Shown in pieces: positions 8,890-21,780 of a DNA stretch of 64,000 bases. Source of the stretch: Magicicada septendecula (lineage: Eukaryota > Arthropoda > Insecta > Hemiptera > Cicadidae); contig JAWRYS010000687.1 in NCBI GenBank assembly GCA_034769895.1, positions 17,647-81,646 on the forward strand, in the 5' to 3' direction. Positions within the stretch are counted from its first letter, which is position 1; every line of letters starts with the position of its first letter. The notes beneath the pieces are model-generated. The model saw nothing but the letters and a program-made list of their open reading frames with translations, was not told the DNA's origin and did no database searches. The translations under genes were made by a program, and so were the position numbers.

Positions 8890-9939
8890 TTAACCTCTTC
8901 TGTGACGGACCTTGGGTACACGTTCCTTTCGGACTCCACTCTCTGAGAAACTATCTCGCGTTGAGGTGTACTGACTGGCTTCTTCGGAATCAGAATCAAG
9001 GCAACTTACCTCACTACTTTCACTCCGCTTTGGATTATGCTCATCATCTAACTGCTCTACTTGTCTTTCTTCCAATCCTTCCTTCTTTTCCTCATCTTCT
9101 ACAATTTCCCCTTCTTCGTCCACATAATCCAAATCACCATCACGACACTGCACATCCTCAGCATCTTCCAGTTGCTCCTCTGATCCATCTTCAACCGCGT
9201 CTTCGCTCAACTCCTCACCAATTTCTTCATCACATTGGTCACCAGCCGCTTCACAAGCTTCTTCACCAACTTCTTGACTAACCTCTTCTCCAATCTCATT
9301 TTCCTCAACACGTTCATCATCAACATCATCGCCATCACGTCCACTACCACCATCAGAACACTGCACATCTTCATCCTCTAGTTGCTCACCTGGTCCGCAT
9401 GAAACTTCTCTCCGTTCCTCGGAATCCTCAACACTACTTACAGAAGGCGTCTGCACATCTTCACACACTACATCATTCTCACTCACACACTCCACAACGC
9501 TGCCCCCAAATTTCTCCTCGACTTCTACCTCATCTACTTCTACCATACTTGCGGCATGAACATCCCCTTGTCCATCCACAACCTCAGAAACACTTGCAGC
9601 CCGGACATCCCTGTGTCCATCTGCAACTTCAGACTCTACAGTCTCCCTAACACCTACAACCATACCTTCCTGTGCAGCATCCGCAGACCGCTCTTCTGCC
9701 TCTTCTGTCGATTCCACTCCTTGACCACTCTCAGCAACTGCAACGTCCTCAACATTTTCCACCCTGGAATCCAGCTGTCCAGGCTCAGGTGCAATGACTA
9801 AATTAATTTCTACTGGCGATGGTAAAGCTACACTCTCAAGTGACTTCTCACATCCCGGCGTAGGCAATGATGATGTTACCGGATCTGGATCCCTCACGAA
9901 CGATACGGGACAAATTCTGCGGCATCTGGATTCAGCCAT
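8890..9939 (-). CDS. ORF2 acidic protein, copy 2
   Basis: Full length (349 codons). It has Ile93Met and Val132Met. Codon 296 is CAG (Gln), where copies 1, 3 and 4 have GAG and copies 5 to 10 have TAG. It stays open although the overlapping ORF1 of this copy is frameshifted. Confidence 0.6.
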   Translation of the reverse strand: MAESRCRRICPVSFVRDPDPVTSSLPTPGCEKSLESVALPSPVEINLVIAPEPGQLDSRVENVEDVAVAESGQGVESTEEAEERSADAAQEGMVVGVRETVESEVADGHRDVRAASVSEVVDGQGDVHAASMVEVDEVEVEEKFGGSVVECVSENDVVCEDVQTPSVSSVEDSEERREVSCGPGEQLEDEDVQCSDGGSGRDGDDVDDERVEENEIGEEVSQEVGEEACEAAGDQCDEEIGEELSEDAVEDGSEEQLEDAEDVQCRDGDLDYVDEEGEIVEDEEKKEGLEERQVEQLDDEHNPKRSESSEVSCLDSDSEEASQYTSTRDSFSESGVRKERVPKVRHRRG

Positions 9940-10948
9940 GACGTCCTCTTCGAGTCCTGTAACTCAGTATTAACTGACGTGTTCTTAGGCTCTTGTATTG
10001 ATCCACAGAAGTTATTCCGCTTTTCTTCTTCTGCTTCACCTTCTTCATCCACTACTCTCCCAGGCACTTGTACTTCCTCTTGAACCTTTACAGTGTCCTT
10101 TTTCTCCGAATAGGAATAACGCCTTGGTACAGGCTCCCTACTTGACGATGTTTGTTCCCTAATATAATTTCTTCTTCCCCTGTTAATTTCGTATTTCTTT
10201 GTTTTCTGTGCTGTAGCTGTTGTTACCGTCTTCACACTTGCCACCCCCTTGTAGCCTCCATTACTTCCGGAATATTCAGGCTTTCTAAACGTCTCTTGTG
10301 TTCTCCTCCAACCACCATGTTTTTCCTTTTTGGCTCTTCCTGATGAACCACTGGAGTATTGGACATCTGCGGCATCTCTTCCCCGGGACTCGTCAACCTC
10401 CTGGACCGTTCTTGAAACCACACACAGCCGTTCAAGGTCCGCAAAACAACGTGGAGGTCCGCGAATACTAAACGAGATCTCTCTTGGGGAGTCAGTCCTT
10501 CCAGAATCGCTTGTATCACTTCTGTCTCGGGCAACCCCAACCTTAACACCCGGGCAGCTTTCCGTATATCGTGCACGAAGTCCCCTAACGCCTCTCCGTT
10601 GGCCTGTAGGCGATAGAATCTTTCAAGCTTAAGCTGGGCACGTCGTCGAATGGGTAGGAAGAAGTTCAACACCTCCCCATGGAAAGCATCCACACTGTCA
10701 CCCCGACGCAGAGTGTTGGTGACCAACCCTGCCAATGAACCCCGGCAATACGGGTATATAAGGGACAAGACCTCCCCATCGGACACCCCCGGGAAATCTG
10801 CCAACTGCAGAACAAGATCTAAGAAAACTAGCAACTGCTCCTCATCTATTCCATCTAACACTGAAAGTTTCTGGAGAACTCCTGAAAGAGGGTGGGGCAA
10901 TTTCTGATAGCATACCGCCGCCAGAATTGCACAATTCAAAACAAACAA
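9894..10948 (-). pseudogene. ORF1 Gag, frameshifted, copy 2
   Basis: The same gene as at 3205-4260, but one C is missing next to 10455 (gtggaggtcc here, gtggacggtcc elsewhere). The frame is lost at about residue 165, in the C-terminal capsid lobe. The upstream fragment is open from 10948 and then runs out of frame to 10232, whereas the downstream fragment is open from about 10421 to 9894. No capsid can be made without correction. All nine other copies have the base, so the deletion is private. A sequencing error is possible but would need reads to show. Confidence 0.88.
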
Positions 10949-11575
10949 TCATAAAACAAATCCCCACTAAACACCTAACACAAACATAACCTACAAAAAC
11001 ATATTCACAAGAATCAGAAAAAACCCAATTACTGTCCTTCCTTTGAGCGACCCCCGGGTTCTCTAGCGCTGCGGAGACCTGGCCTACTTCGGAACCATCT
11101 ACTCACACCACAGAAGGAGACAAGCAACAACCAACAATACTGAACACACATCACATCAAACATCAATTCGACACACACGTCTCACCAACACATAACTCAC
11201 AGAAACCAACTAGCAATCAGAATTCATAATTCGGGAACTAGTAATCAAAAGTTAACAGGAATTAAGTCTGTGACGGTACCGACTTCCGATCGGGCCATAC
11301 CGCATCCCGCTAATGTCACACGCTAAACTCCGACCCTGAATCAACCACGTTCTATCACCCAGGCAACTCTTGAAACCCCCCCGGTAGTTCAACCTCTCAA
11401 ATTTTCTAAACACCAATACCCGCCCCGTGGTGCGACCAGACTCACAAGTTATATGACCTAAACTAGCCTACACGGGCATATACCTAAAAAAAAAAAACAA
11501 TGGCATAACAATAGCATAGTATTTCCGAGTTTGCAAGCCCCGTCACACCCAAGGACCCAAGGGTTCCCCTCGAAT

Positions 11576-11594
11576 GAACCACGCTCTGCTACCA
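11576..11594 (-). promoter_or_regulatory. tRNA-iMet primer-binding site, copy 2
   Basis: Sequence and spacing to the LTR end are identical to the site at 4887-4905. Confidence 0.75.
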
Positions 11595-11596
11595 TT

Positions 11597-12933
11597 TGTA
11601 ACCCCTCTTTCCTTTTTATGCTGTATATAAATTTTTTTTTGTATTTTATTTTGTTTTTTGTACTTATATTTTTTTTTGAAAGAGAAGCCACAAGTTATTT
11701 AAAACTAGGCCGGAGCCTAGAGAAGTCAAAAATGTGCTGGGTCCAGTATGACGGGACTTACAATGAAACTCGGCTGTAATATAACAATAACAACTTTTAT
11801 TTTGCCCCCATAATTCGTTACATATATATATATATCCTGCAAATCACATCGTTATCACATGTCCAGGGCAATAGCCCTCAAAATACATAATAAACAAATA
11901 ATTTTCATATCCTTAATCGTGTCAAGACAATAGCTTCCTATCCCTATAAACATATATATATATATATATCTGGTAACATTCTGTAATTATGTAACTTCCC
12001 CCCCCCTTTTTGTTACTAACACTTAACATTGACAACACGTACAGAAACATAAAGACACATACACTCGTAGTTATATACATATATTATAAACACCTAATAC
12101 CCTTGGAATACGCATGCTCAACAGGCAGTGTTTCTAGAAAGCCCTAAAACCGGCAATCATAAATGTTCGCCCTTCAGTCATCGTCATTCATCAATTTCCA
12201 TTAATTTAAATAATTAAGAAAACCCCCCGAAAGGATGATAATCACTCATAAACCATAAGAGAGACCGGACCGCCCATATGTATAGATAGCATCTGATAAT
12301 TGGCCCACCATGAGCATATGAAATTCTTTAAGTTTCTTAGACATGACATAAATGAGAAAAATCCTCATCACCTGATTTTAAGCAATTGGTATGAGTCAAT
12401 TTTTGTTTTACAAATCCAGATGGATACATGTACCAGTATAGGCTTTTACAATGTCAAAAAAAAAAAATCAGTATATGCTTTTACAAGGTCAAAAAAATTA
12501 ATCAGTATATGCTTTTACAAGGTTAAAAAAAATTAATCAGTATATGCCCAGAAAAATATGAAAGTTCTTTTCTGTTAAAGCCGGATGGCTGTATATAAAT
12601 GAGTTTATAATAACTGACTGTTGTATCCTAGCGGATGTGGGAGCGCGCCAGCCTGTACTTAACCATGTGTGACAGGAATCAAACCTGCCTTAAACTGCAT
12701 GAACGTGTGCCTGGCAAAAACTATGTCCCCTTTTATCCCCCGAAAACAGCCTAAAAAAAGAAAACGAACCCCCCCCCAGCCCTTACATGTTAAACCAAAA
12801 TGAAATTAAAATATAAACCCCGTTCTGAACCAGCCGGAACAGAACCCCGAACATGTGACATAAATTTTGTAGTAAGCATAGTAATGACTATTGGCTATAT
12901 ATGAAAATATTTAAGTGTAAAAAATCTCTAGCA
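11597..12933 (-). repeat. LTR between copies 2 and 3
   Basis: 1337 bp with the same landmarks as 4908-6234. The GC-rich block near the far end reads gagcgcgccagcc, whereas copy 1 has gagcgcggcaacc. Confidence 0.55.
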
Positions 12934-15116
12934 CGCTCCCCCAATGCAGTACACAATTACAAACATCGTACTTAGTTTTATGAAGTTAAATTATTAAAGT
13001 CACATGATGTTCAGAATGAATGTTCAGCTGACACACCCTATAGTAGACTGTCTAGCCACGTGGGCACATGGTTTCAAAAGAAATTTAAACTGTGAATCAG
13101 GAGCACGGCAGGCCCGGCCAACGAAAAATAAAAGAGTTCATATCACCTTAATTATGAGCATGTGCTTCATCTTGAGTGTGTTCACCAGACTCCCTCCTCC
13201 GAACAGGTGTGTGTATGATGGTTCATGGCTGATGAGGATGTCGTTATATCAGCGTCGACCAGCATCTCTGGCTTAGGCGAGAACCCTGGGAATTCATAAA
13301 AATTAGAAATGCTGTTCATGAAATTTTTCCACCCAAGTTCCCAGGTAAATAACCTCAGAACGGGCCTTCAACCAACTCAAGATAAATGCACAAAGTTTCG
13401 GTTATTATTTCTTTGCAAATTGCTTAAAGAGTAGTAATGTCTACCATGGGATGATTAACTCAAAAAATAAAAAGATATTATTAAAAGGCGTAGAGTAACA
13501 GTCACTTGCACGAGCTCTTAACACGCGCCGACAGAATCCAACAGGTTAGATTGCCACGTGGTGGCACAATTATTGCAATTTGCCAAAAAATGATCACATT
13601 TAAGGCACTCACAGTTGCACACAACTAAAATATTAATAGTGTTTCCTCTAAGGGTGGTCTCACAAGTTATTTTTACTGCCATAATTAATTAAGAAAACAC
13701 GCGTGCCGTCTGTTGCCTGCACGTGCACAATTCAACTCCATGCCTACGCACTGACTTTAGCTTATAATTTATATAACGCTCTATGCAACAATTACAGTGA
13801 CTCTTATATTATAATAATCATAAAAAGAATATGAGCTGTCTATACTGAACGTTAAATAAATCTTTTAAGGCACACACTGCCCGGTCGCACCAAACCATTC
13901 GTCTTTCTCATACGGCTGCATAAATTTCGTTAATTAAATTTAATTATTTTTGACTCACACAATAAAATGCTATGATCACTTACCGGGAAGTCTCGTAAAT
14001 TTAGCCTGCCATCAGAGTAGAAGAAACAACGGCGTAGTACAATCTGTTCGGATCAGGAGTCTGTTGTTTCTCTGAGTGCCGGTCTGTGACTGAATTCAGC
14101 AATTACGCTGCAACAAAAAGCCCCACTGGCCCATAGAATGCTCGCGCCGCTTCAACGGTGCCGTCCAAATTTCGTCGCTCTAACTGACCTTTGCGTTCGC
14201 GTTATTTTAAAATTAATTTTCTAAAACCTTCAACTGCCGGGTTAGGCAAACACCGGCACACCCCCACCCCGAAAAGGCAACCCAGTTGCCCCACACTTAA
14301 ACTCGGGAGAGTACCCTGCAGTGTACCCCCTTATCAAAACAAGCTGGTGGACTTCGTGGTTATGGTGGCCCAGCAGCACTTGCTCTCAGGAGAACAGAGG
14401 AACCTCACAACTGCGTTCATTCCTCATGCGACCCTCTCCGCCATGCCAACCCCACGGGACCGCCCCAACACGTCACCCTCTCCGGTGACCATCACCTACT
14501 CACACCGGTCCCACTCACATACTCGTCCTAAGACCAAACAAGGTATCTCCCACCTTGGTATGTGAGTGACCGCACTACCTCTCGTCCATCTCTTGGACCA
14601 ACCAGCCACATGCACCAACAAGGCATCTCCATCCCTGCCATATGGCTGGCCCACATCCCTACACAAGGGCGGACGGCCCCGCTCAGCCAGACAGAGAGGA
14701 CCGCACCATGGGCACGCGAACATTAATCTCAACTCTTACTCAACAAAACACCACGACTAGCAAGGGGGTTTTACTTCTCTACCGACGTCGATACACAACA
14801 AATACAATTCTCTCTCTCAACAAAAACACCCGGGAAACAACCGAAGAATGCGGAATGGCTCGACCTCTACACTTACCAAAAATCAAAATCAAACCACTAT
14901 GAACAAGGAAACAACAGCACGCTATCACTCTCCATCATAACTCTCAGAACCAAAACAGGGAATACTGACGATCTCCAAGACCACGACAAATCTAAGGGCA
15001 CTTTCCAACTCTCTAACTTTCTCTATGACAACCTTCCAGAACAGGGGAAACTGACAATCTCGAGGACCACAATCTAATCACTTCCGGGAAGTCTCTCTAA
15101 ACTCCTTATTGAAAGA

Positions 15117-15141
15117 TTTATTTATTTATTTTTTTTTTTTT
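15117..15141 (-). repeat. Interrupted poly(A) tract, copy 3
   Basis: TTTA repeats interrupt the run and create minus-strand AATAAA strings not present here in most copies. Confidence 0.9.
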
Positions 15142-15343
15142 ACTAAGGGGAGGGGTAGGAAAATCGGGAAGATGAAATGGGGCAAGGATCATTAAAGGGT
15201 CAATAGCTAGGAGTAAGGGTAAGGACCTGGTTCCCTCCGAAAAGGAAAATGACTGGAGAAAAACAAGGCTCGCGTGGGCAGGGGCGCAACCCTGAAGTAG
15301 ACGAACACCACTGGGACTGTGGGGAACATCTACCCGCTACCCG

Positions 15344-16387
15344 TTAACCTCTTCTGTGACGGACCTTGGGTACACGTTCCTTTCGGACTCCACTCTCTGA
15401 GAAACTATCTCGCGTTGAGGTGTACTGACTGGCTTCTTCGGAATCAGAATCAAGGCAACTTACCTCACTACTTTCACTCCGCTTTGGATTATGCTCATCA
15501 TCTAACTCCTCTACTTGTCTTTCTTCCAATCCTTCCTTCTTTTCCTCATCTTCTACAATTTCCCCTTCTTCGTCCACATAATCCAAATCACCATCACGAC
15601 ACTGCACATCCTCAGCATCTTCCAGTTGCTCCTCTGATCCATCTTCAACCGCGTCTTCGCTCAACTCCTCACCAATTTCTTCATCACATTGGTCACCAGC
15701 CGCTTCACAAGCTTCTTCACCAACTTCTTGACTAACCTCTTCTCCAATCCCATTTTCCTCAACACGTTCATCATCAACATCATCGCCATCACGTCCACTA
15801 CCACCATCAGAACACTGCACATCTTCATCCTCCAGTTGCTCACCTGGTCCGCATGAAACTTCTCTCCGTTCCTCGGAATCCTCAACACTACTTACAGAAG
15901 GCGTCTGCACATCTTCACACACTACATCATTCTCACTCACACACTCCACAACGCTGCCCCCAAATTTCTCCTCGACTTCTACCTCATCTACTTCTACCAC
16001 ACTTGCGGCATGAACATCCCCTTGTCCACCCACAACCTCAGAAACACTTGCAGCCCGGACATCCCTGTGTCCATCTGCAACTTCAGACTCTACCCTAACA
16101 CCTACAACTATACCTTCCTGTGCAGCATCCGCAGACCGCTCTTCTGCCTCTTCTGTCGATTCCACTCCTTGACCACTCTCAGCAACTGCAACGTCCTCAA
16201 CATTTTCCACCCTGGAATCCAGCTGTCCAGGCTCAGGTGCAATGACTAAATTAATTTCTACTGGCGATGGTAAAGCTACACTCTCAAGTGACTTCTCACA
16301 TCCCGGCGTAGGCAATGATGATGTTACCGGATCTGGATCCCTCACGAACGATACGGGACAAATTCTGCGGCATCTGGATTCAGCCAT
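15344..16387 (-). CDS. ORF2 acidic protein, copy 3
   Basis: 347 codons. A 6-nt in-frame deletion removes two residues near position 99 (VRETVESE becomes VRVESE). It has Asp122Gly and Glu215Gly, shared with copy 4. The in-frame nature of the indel is consistent with coding constraint. Confidence 0.6.
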   Translation of the reverse strand: MAESRCRRICPVSFVRDPDPVTSSLPTPGCEKSLESVALPSPVEINLVIAPEPGQLDSRVENVEDVAVAESGQGVESTEEAEERSADAAQEGIVVGVRVESEVADGHRDVRAASVSEVVGGQGDVHAASVVEVDEVEVEEKFGGSVVECVSENDVVCEDVQTPSVSSVEDSEERREVSCGPGEQLEDEDVQCSDGGSGRDGDDVDDERVEENGIGEEVSQEVGEEACEAAGDQCDEEIGEELSEDAVEDGSEEQLEDAEDVQCRDGDLDYVDEEGEIVEDEEKKEGLEERQVEELDDEHNPKRSESSEVSCLDSDSEEASQYTSTRDSFSESGVRKERVPKVRHRRG

Positions 16388-17397
16388 GACGTCCTCTTCG
16401 AGTCCTGTAACTCAGTATTAACTGACGTGTTCTTAGGCTCTTGTATTGATCCACAGAAGTTATTCCGCTTTTCTTCTTCTGCTTCACCTTCTTCATCCAC
16501 TACTCTCCCAGGCACTTGTACTTCCTCTTGAACCTTTACAGTGTCCTTTTTCTCCGAATAGGAATAACGCCTTGGTACAGGCTCCCTACTTGACGATGTT
16601 TGTTCCCTAATATAATTTCTTCTTCCCCTGTTAATTTCGTATTTCTTTGTTTTCTGTGCTGTAGCTGTTGTTACCGTCTTCACACTTGCCACCCCCTTGT
16701 AGCCTCCATTACTTCCGGAATATTCAGGCTTTCTAAACGTCTCTTGTGTTCTCCTCCAACCACCATGTTTTTCCTTTTTGGCTCTTCCTGATGAACCACT
16801 GGAGTATTGGACATCTGCGGCATCTCTTCCCCGGGACTCGTCAACCTCCTGGACCGTTCTTGAAACCACACACAGCCGTTCAAGGTCCGCAAAACAACGT
16901 GGACGGTCCGCGAATACTAAACGAGATCTCTCTTGGGGAGTCAGTCCTTCCAGAATCGCTTGTATCACTTCTGTCTCGGGCAACCCCAACCTTAACACCC
17001 GGGCAGCTTTCCGTATATCGTGCACGAAGTCCCCTAACGCCTCTCCGTTGGCCTGTAGGCGATAGAATCTTTCAAGCTTAAGCTGGGCACGTCGTCGAAT
17101 GGGTAGGAAGAAGTTCAACACCTCCCCATGGAAAGCATCCACACTGTCACCCCGACGCAGAGTGTTGGTGACCAACCCTGCCAATGAACCCCGGCAATAC
17201 GGGTATATAAGGGACAAGACCTCCCCATCGGACACCCCCGGGAAATCTGCCAACTGCAGAACAAGATCTAAGAAAACTAGCAACTGCTCCTCATCTATTC
17301 CATCTAACACTGAAAGTTTCTGGAGAACTCCTGAAAGAGGGTGGGGCAATTTCTGATAGCATACCGCCGCCAGAATTGCACAATTCAAAACAAACAA
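16342..17397 (-). CDS. ORF1 Gag capsid protein, copy 3
   Basis: Open for 351 codons without a methionine. The layout is the same as copy 1: capsid lobes at about 28-182, a basic linker, an acidic tail, no zinc knuckle. It carries Ile145/Ala147 and Ser269, as copy 2 does. It overlaps ORF2 by 46 nt. Confidence 0.85.
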   Translation of the reverse strand: MFVLNCAILAAVCYQKLPHPLSGVLQKLSVLDGIDEEQLLVFLDLVLQLADFPGVSDGEVLSLIYPYCRGSLAGLVTNTLRRGDSVDAFHGEVLNFFLPIRRRAQLKLERFYRLQANGEALGDFVHDIRKAARVLRLGLPETEVIQAILEGLTPQERSRLVFADRPRCFADLERLCVVSRTVQEVDESRGRDAADVQYSSGSSGRAKKEKHGGWRRTQETFRKPEYSGSNGGYKGVASVKTVTTATAQKTKKYEINRGRRNYIREQTSSSREPVPRRYSYSEKKDTVKVQEEVQVPGRVVDEEGEAEEEKRNNFCGSIQEPKNTSVNTELQDSKRTSWLNPDAAEFVPYRS

Positions 17398-18024
17398 TCA
17401 TAAAACAAATCCCCACTAAACACCTAACACAAACATAACCTACAAAAACATATTCACAAGAATCAGAAAAAACCCAATTACTGTCCTTCCTTTGAGCGAC
17501 CCCCGGGTTCTCTAGCGCTGCGGAGACCTGGCCTACTTCGGAACCATCTACTCACACCACAGAAGGAGACAAGCAACAACCAACAATACTGAACACACAT
17601 CACATCAAACATCAATTCGACACACACGTCTCACCAACACATAACTCACAGAAACCAACTAGCAATCAGAATTCATAATTCGGGAACTAGTAATCAAAAG
17701 TTAACAGGAATTAAGTCTGTGACGGTACCGACTTCCGATCGGGCCATACCGCATCCCGCTAATGTCACACGCTAAACTCCGACCCTGAATCAACCACGTT
17801 CTATCACCCAGGCAACTCTTGAAACCCCCCCGGTAGTTCAACCTCTCAAATTTTCTAAACACCAATACCCGCCCCGTGGTGCGACCAGACTCACAAGTTA
17901 TATGACCTAAACTAGCCTACACGGGCATATACCTAAAAAAAAAAAACAATGGCATAACAATAGCATAGTATTTCCGAGTTTGCAAGCCCCGTCACACCCA
18001 AGGACCCAAGGGTTCCCCTCGAAT

Positions 18025-18043
18025 GAACCACGCTCTGCTACCA
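18025..18043 (-). promoter_or_regulatory. tRNA-iMet primer-binding site, copy 3
   Basis: Identical site, two bases from the LTR end at 18046. Confidence 0.75.
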
Positions 18044-18045
18044 TT

Positions 18046-19378
18046 TGTAACCCCTCTTTCCTTTTTATGCTGTATATAAATTTTTTTTTGTATTTTATTT
18101 TGTTTTTTGTACTTATATTTTTTTTTGAAAGAGAAGCCACAAGTTATTTAAAACTAGGCCGGAGCCTAGAGAAGTCAAAAATGTGCTGGGTCCAGTATGA
18201 CGGGACTTACAATGAAACTCGGCTGTAATATAACAATAACAACTTTTATTTTGCCCCCATAATTCGTTACATATATATATATATCCTGCAAATCACATCG
18301 TTATCACATGTCCAGGGCAATAGCCCTCAAAATACATAATAAACAAATAATTTTCATATCCTTAATCGTGTCAAGACAATAGCTTCCTATCCCTATAAAC
18401 ATATATATATATATATCTGGTAACATTCTGTAATTATGTAACTTCCCCCCCCTTTTTGTTACTAACACTTAACATTGACAACACGTACAGAAACATAAAG
18501 ACACATACACTCGTAGTTATATACATATATTATAAACACCTAATACCCTTGGAATACGCATGCTCAACAGGCAGTGTTTCTACAAAGCCCTAAAACCGGC
18601 AATCATAAATGTTCGCCCTTCAGTCATCGTCATTCATCAATTTCCATTAATTTAAATAATTAAGAAAAACCCCCGAAAGGATGATAATCACTCATAAACC
18701 ATAAGAGAGACCGGACCGCCCATATGTATAGATAGCATCTGATAATTGGCCCACCATGAGCATATGAAATTCTTTAAGTTTCTTAGACATGACATAAATG
18801 AGAAAAATCCTCATCACCTGATTTTAAGCAATTGGTATGAGTCAATTTTTGTTTTACAAATCCAGATGGATACATGTACCAGTATAGGCTTTTACAATGT
18901 CAAAAAAAAAAATCAGTATATGCTTTTACAAGGTCAAAAAAATTAATCAGTATATGCTTTTACAAGGTTAAAAAAAATTAATCAGTATATGCCCAGAAAA
19001 ATATGAAAGTTCTTTTCTGTTAAAGCCGGATGGCTGTATATAAATGAGTTTATAATAACTGACTGTTGTATCCTAGCGGATGTGGGAGCGCGCCAGCCTG
19101 TACTTAACCATGTGTGACAGGAATCAAACCTGCCTTAAACTGCATGAACGTGTGCCTGGCAAAAACTATGTCCCCTTTTATCCCCCGAAAACAGCCTAAA
19201 AAAAGAAAACGAACCCCCCCCCAGCCCTTACATGTTAAACCAAAATGAAATTAAAATATAAACCCCGTTCTGAACCAGCCGGAACAGAACCCCGAACATG
19301 TGACATAAATTTTGTAGTAAGCATAGTAATGACTATTGGCTATATATGAAAATATTTAAGTGTAAAAAATCTCTAGCA
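18046..19378 (-). repeat. LTR between copies 3 and 4
   Basis: 1333 bp. Nearly the same as the LTR at 11597-12933, including the cagtac variant of the adjacent G-rich tract region. Confidence 0.55.
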
Positions 19379-21553
19379 CGCTCCCCCAATGCAGTACACA
19401 ATTACAAACATCGTACTTAGTTTTATGAAGTTAAATTATTAAAGTCACATGATGTTCAGAATGAATGTTCAGCTGACACACCCTATAGTAGACTGTCTAG
19501 CCACGTGGGCACATGGTTTCAAAAGAAATTTAAACTGTGAATCAGGAGCACGGCAGGCCCGGCCAACGAAAAATAAAAGAGTTCATATCACCTTAATTAT
19601 GAGCATGTGCTTCATCTTGAGTGTGTTCACCAGACTCCCTCCTCCGAACAGGTGTGTGTATGATGGTTCATGGCTGATGAGGATGTCGTTATATCAGCGT
19701 CGACCAGCATCTCTGGCTTAGGCGAGAACCCTGGGAATTCATAAAAATTAGAAATGCTGTTCATGAAATTTTTCCACCCAAGTTCCCAGGTAAATAACCT
19801 CAGAACGGGCCTTCAACCAACTCAAGATAAATGCACAAAGTTTCGGTTATTATTTCTTTGCAAATTGCTTAAAGAGTAGTAATGTCTACCATGGGATGAT
19901 TAACTCAAAAAATAAAAAGATATTATTAAAAGGCGTAGAGTAACAGTCACTTGCACGAGCTCTTAACACGCGCCGACAGAATCCAACAGGTTAGATTGCC
20001 ACGTGGTGGCACAATTATTGCAATTTGCCAAAAAATGATCACATTTAAGGCACTCACAGTTGCACACAACTAAAATATTAATAGTGTTTCCTCTAAGGGT
20101 GGTCTCACAAGTTATTTTTACTGCCATAATTAATTAAGAAAACACGCGTGCCGTCTGTTGCCTGCACGTGCACAATTCAACTCCATGCCTACGCACTGAC
20201 TTTAGCTTATAATTTATATAACGCTCTATGCAACAATTACAGTGACTCTTATATTATAATAATCATAAAAAGAATATGAGCTGTCTATACTGAACGTTAA
20301 ATAAATCTTTTAAGGCACACACTGCCCGGTCGCACCAAACCATTCGTCTTTCTCATACGGCTGCATAAATTTCGTTAATTAAATTTAATTATTTTTGACT
20401 CACACAATAAAATGCTATGATCACTTACCGGGAAGTCTCGTAAATTTAGCCTGCCATCAGAGTAGAAGAAACAACGGCGTAGTACAATCTGTTCGGATCA
20501 GGAGTCTGTTGTTTCTCTGAGTGCCGGTCTGTGACTGAATTCAGCAATTACGCTGCAACAAAAAGCCCCACTGGCCCATAGAATGCTCGCGCCGCTTCAA
20601 CGGTGCCGTCCAAATTTCGTCGCTCTAACTGACCTTTGCGTTCGCGTTATTTTAAAATTAATTTTCTAAAACCTTCAACTGCCGGGTTAGGCAAACACCG
20701 GCACACCCCCACCCCGAAAAGGCAACCCAGTTGCCCCACACTTAAACTCGGGAGAGTACCCTGCAGTGTACCCCCTTATCAAAACAAGCTGGTGGACTTC
20801 GTGGTTATGGTGGCCCAGCAGCACTTGCTCTCAGGAGAACAGAGGAACCTCACAACTGCGTTCATTCCTCATGCGACCCTCTCCGCCATGCCAATACCGC
20901 CCCAACACGTCACCCTCTCCGGTGACCATCACCTACTCACACCGGTCCCACTCACATACTCGTCCTAAGACCAAACAAGGTATCTCCCACCTTGGTATGT
21001 GAGTGACCGCACTACCTCTCGTCCATCTCTTGGACCAACCAGCCACATGCACCAACAAGGCATCTCCATCCCTGCCATATGGCTGGCCCACATCCCTACA
21101 CAAGGGCGGACGGCCCCGCTCAGCCAGACAGAGAGGACCGCACCAAGGGCACGCGAACATTAATCTCAACTCTTACTCAACAAAACACCACGACTAGCAA
21201 GGGGGTTTTACTTCTCCACCGACGTCGATACACAACAAATACAATTCTCTCTCTCAACAAAAACACCCGGGAAACAACCGAAGAATGCGGAATGGCTCGA
21301 CCTCTACACTTACCAAAAATCAAAATCAAACCACTATGAACAAGGAAACAACAGCACGCTATCACTCTCCATCATAACTCTCAGAACCAAAACAGGGAAT
21401 ACTGACGATCTCCAAGACCACGACAAATCTAAGGGCACTTTCCAACTCTCTAACTTTCTCTATGACAACCTTCCAGAACAGGGGAAACTGACAATCTCGA
21501 GGACCACAATCTAATCACTTCCGGGAAGTCTCTCTAAACTCCTTATTGAAAGA

Positions 21554-21578
21554 TTTATTTATTTATTTTTTTTTTTTT
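21554..21578 (-). repeat. Interrupted poly(A) tract, copy 4
   Basis: The same TTTA interruptions as in copy 3, a marker of common descent. Confidence 0.9.
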
Positions 21579-21780
21579 ACTAAGGGGAGGGGTAGGAAAA
21601 TCGGGAAGATGAAATGGGGCAAGGATCATTAAAGGGTCAATAGCTAGGAGTAAGGGTAAGGACCTGGTTCCCTCCGAAAAGGAAAATGACTGGAGAAAAA
21701 CAAGGCTCGCGTGGGCAGGGGCGCAACCCTGAAGTAGACGAACACCACTGGGACTGTGGGGAACATCTACCCGCTACCCG

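Larger units (their letters stand above)
6235..12933 (-). mobile_element. Element copy 2 (6.70 kb, defective gag)
   Basis: This is the longest unit, about 254 nt longer than copy 3. The extra length is a tandem duplication at 7341-7850. Its ORF1 is broken by a one-base deletion, whereas its ORF2 is open to full length. Confidence 0.85.
12934..19378 (-). mobile_element. Element copy 3
   Basis: A complete unit with open ORF1 and ORF2. It shares with copy 4 an interrupted T tract with TTTA repeats (15117-15141) and several point variants, so the two are recent sisters. Confidence 0.85.

Noticed and set aside
15661-15888. Minus-strand 75-codon frame rich in Met, Lys and Val
   Set aside because: It overlaps ORF2 out of frame, reflects the repetitive GA-rich codons of ORF2, and is absent from copies 1 and 2.
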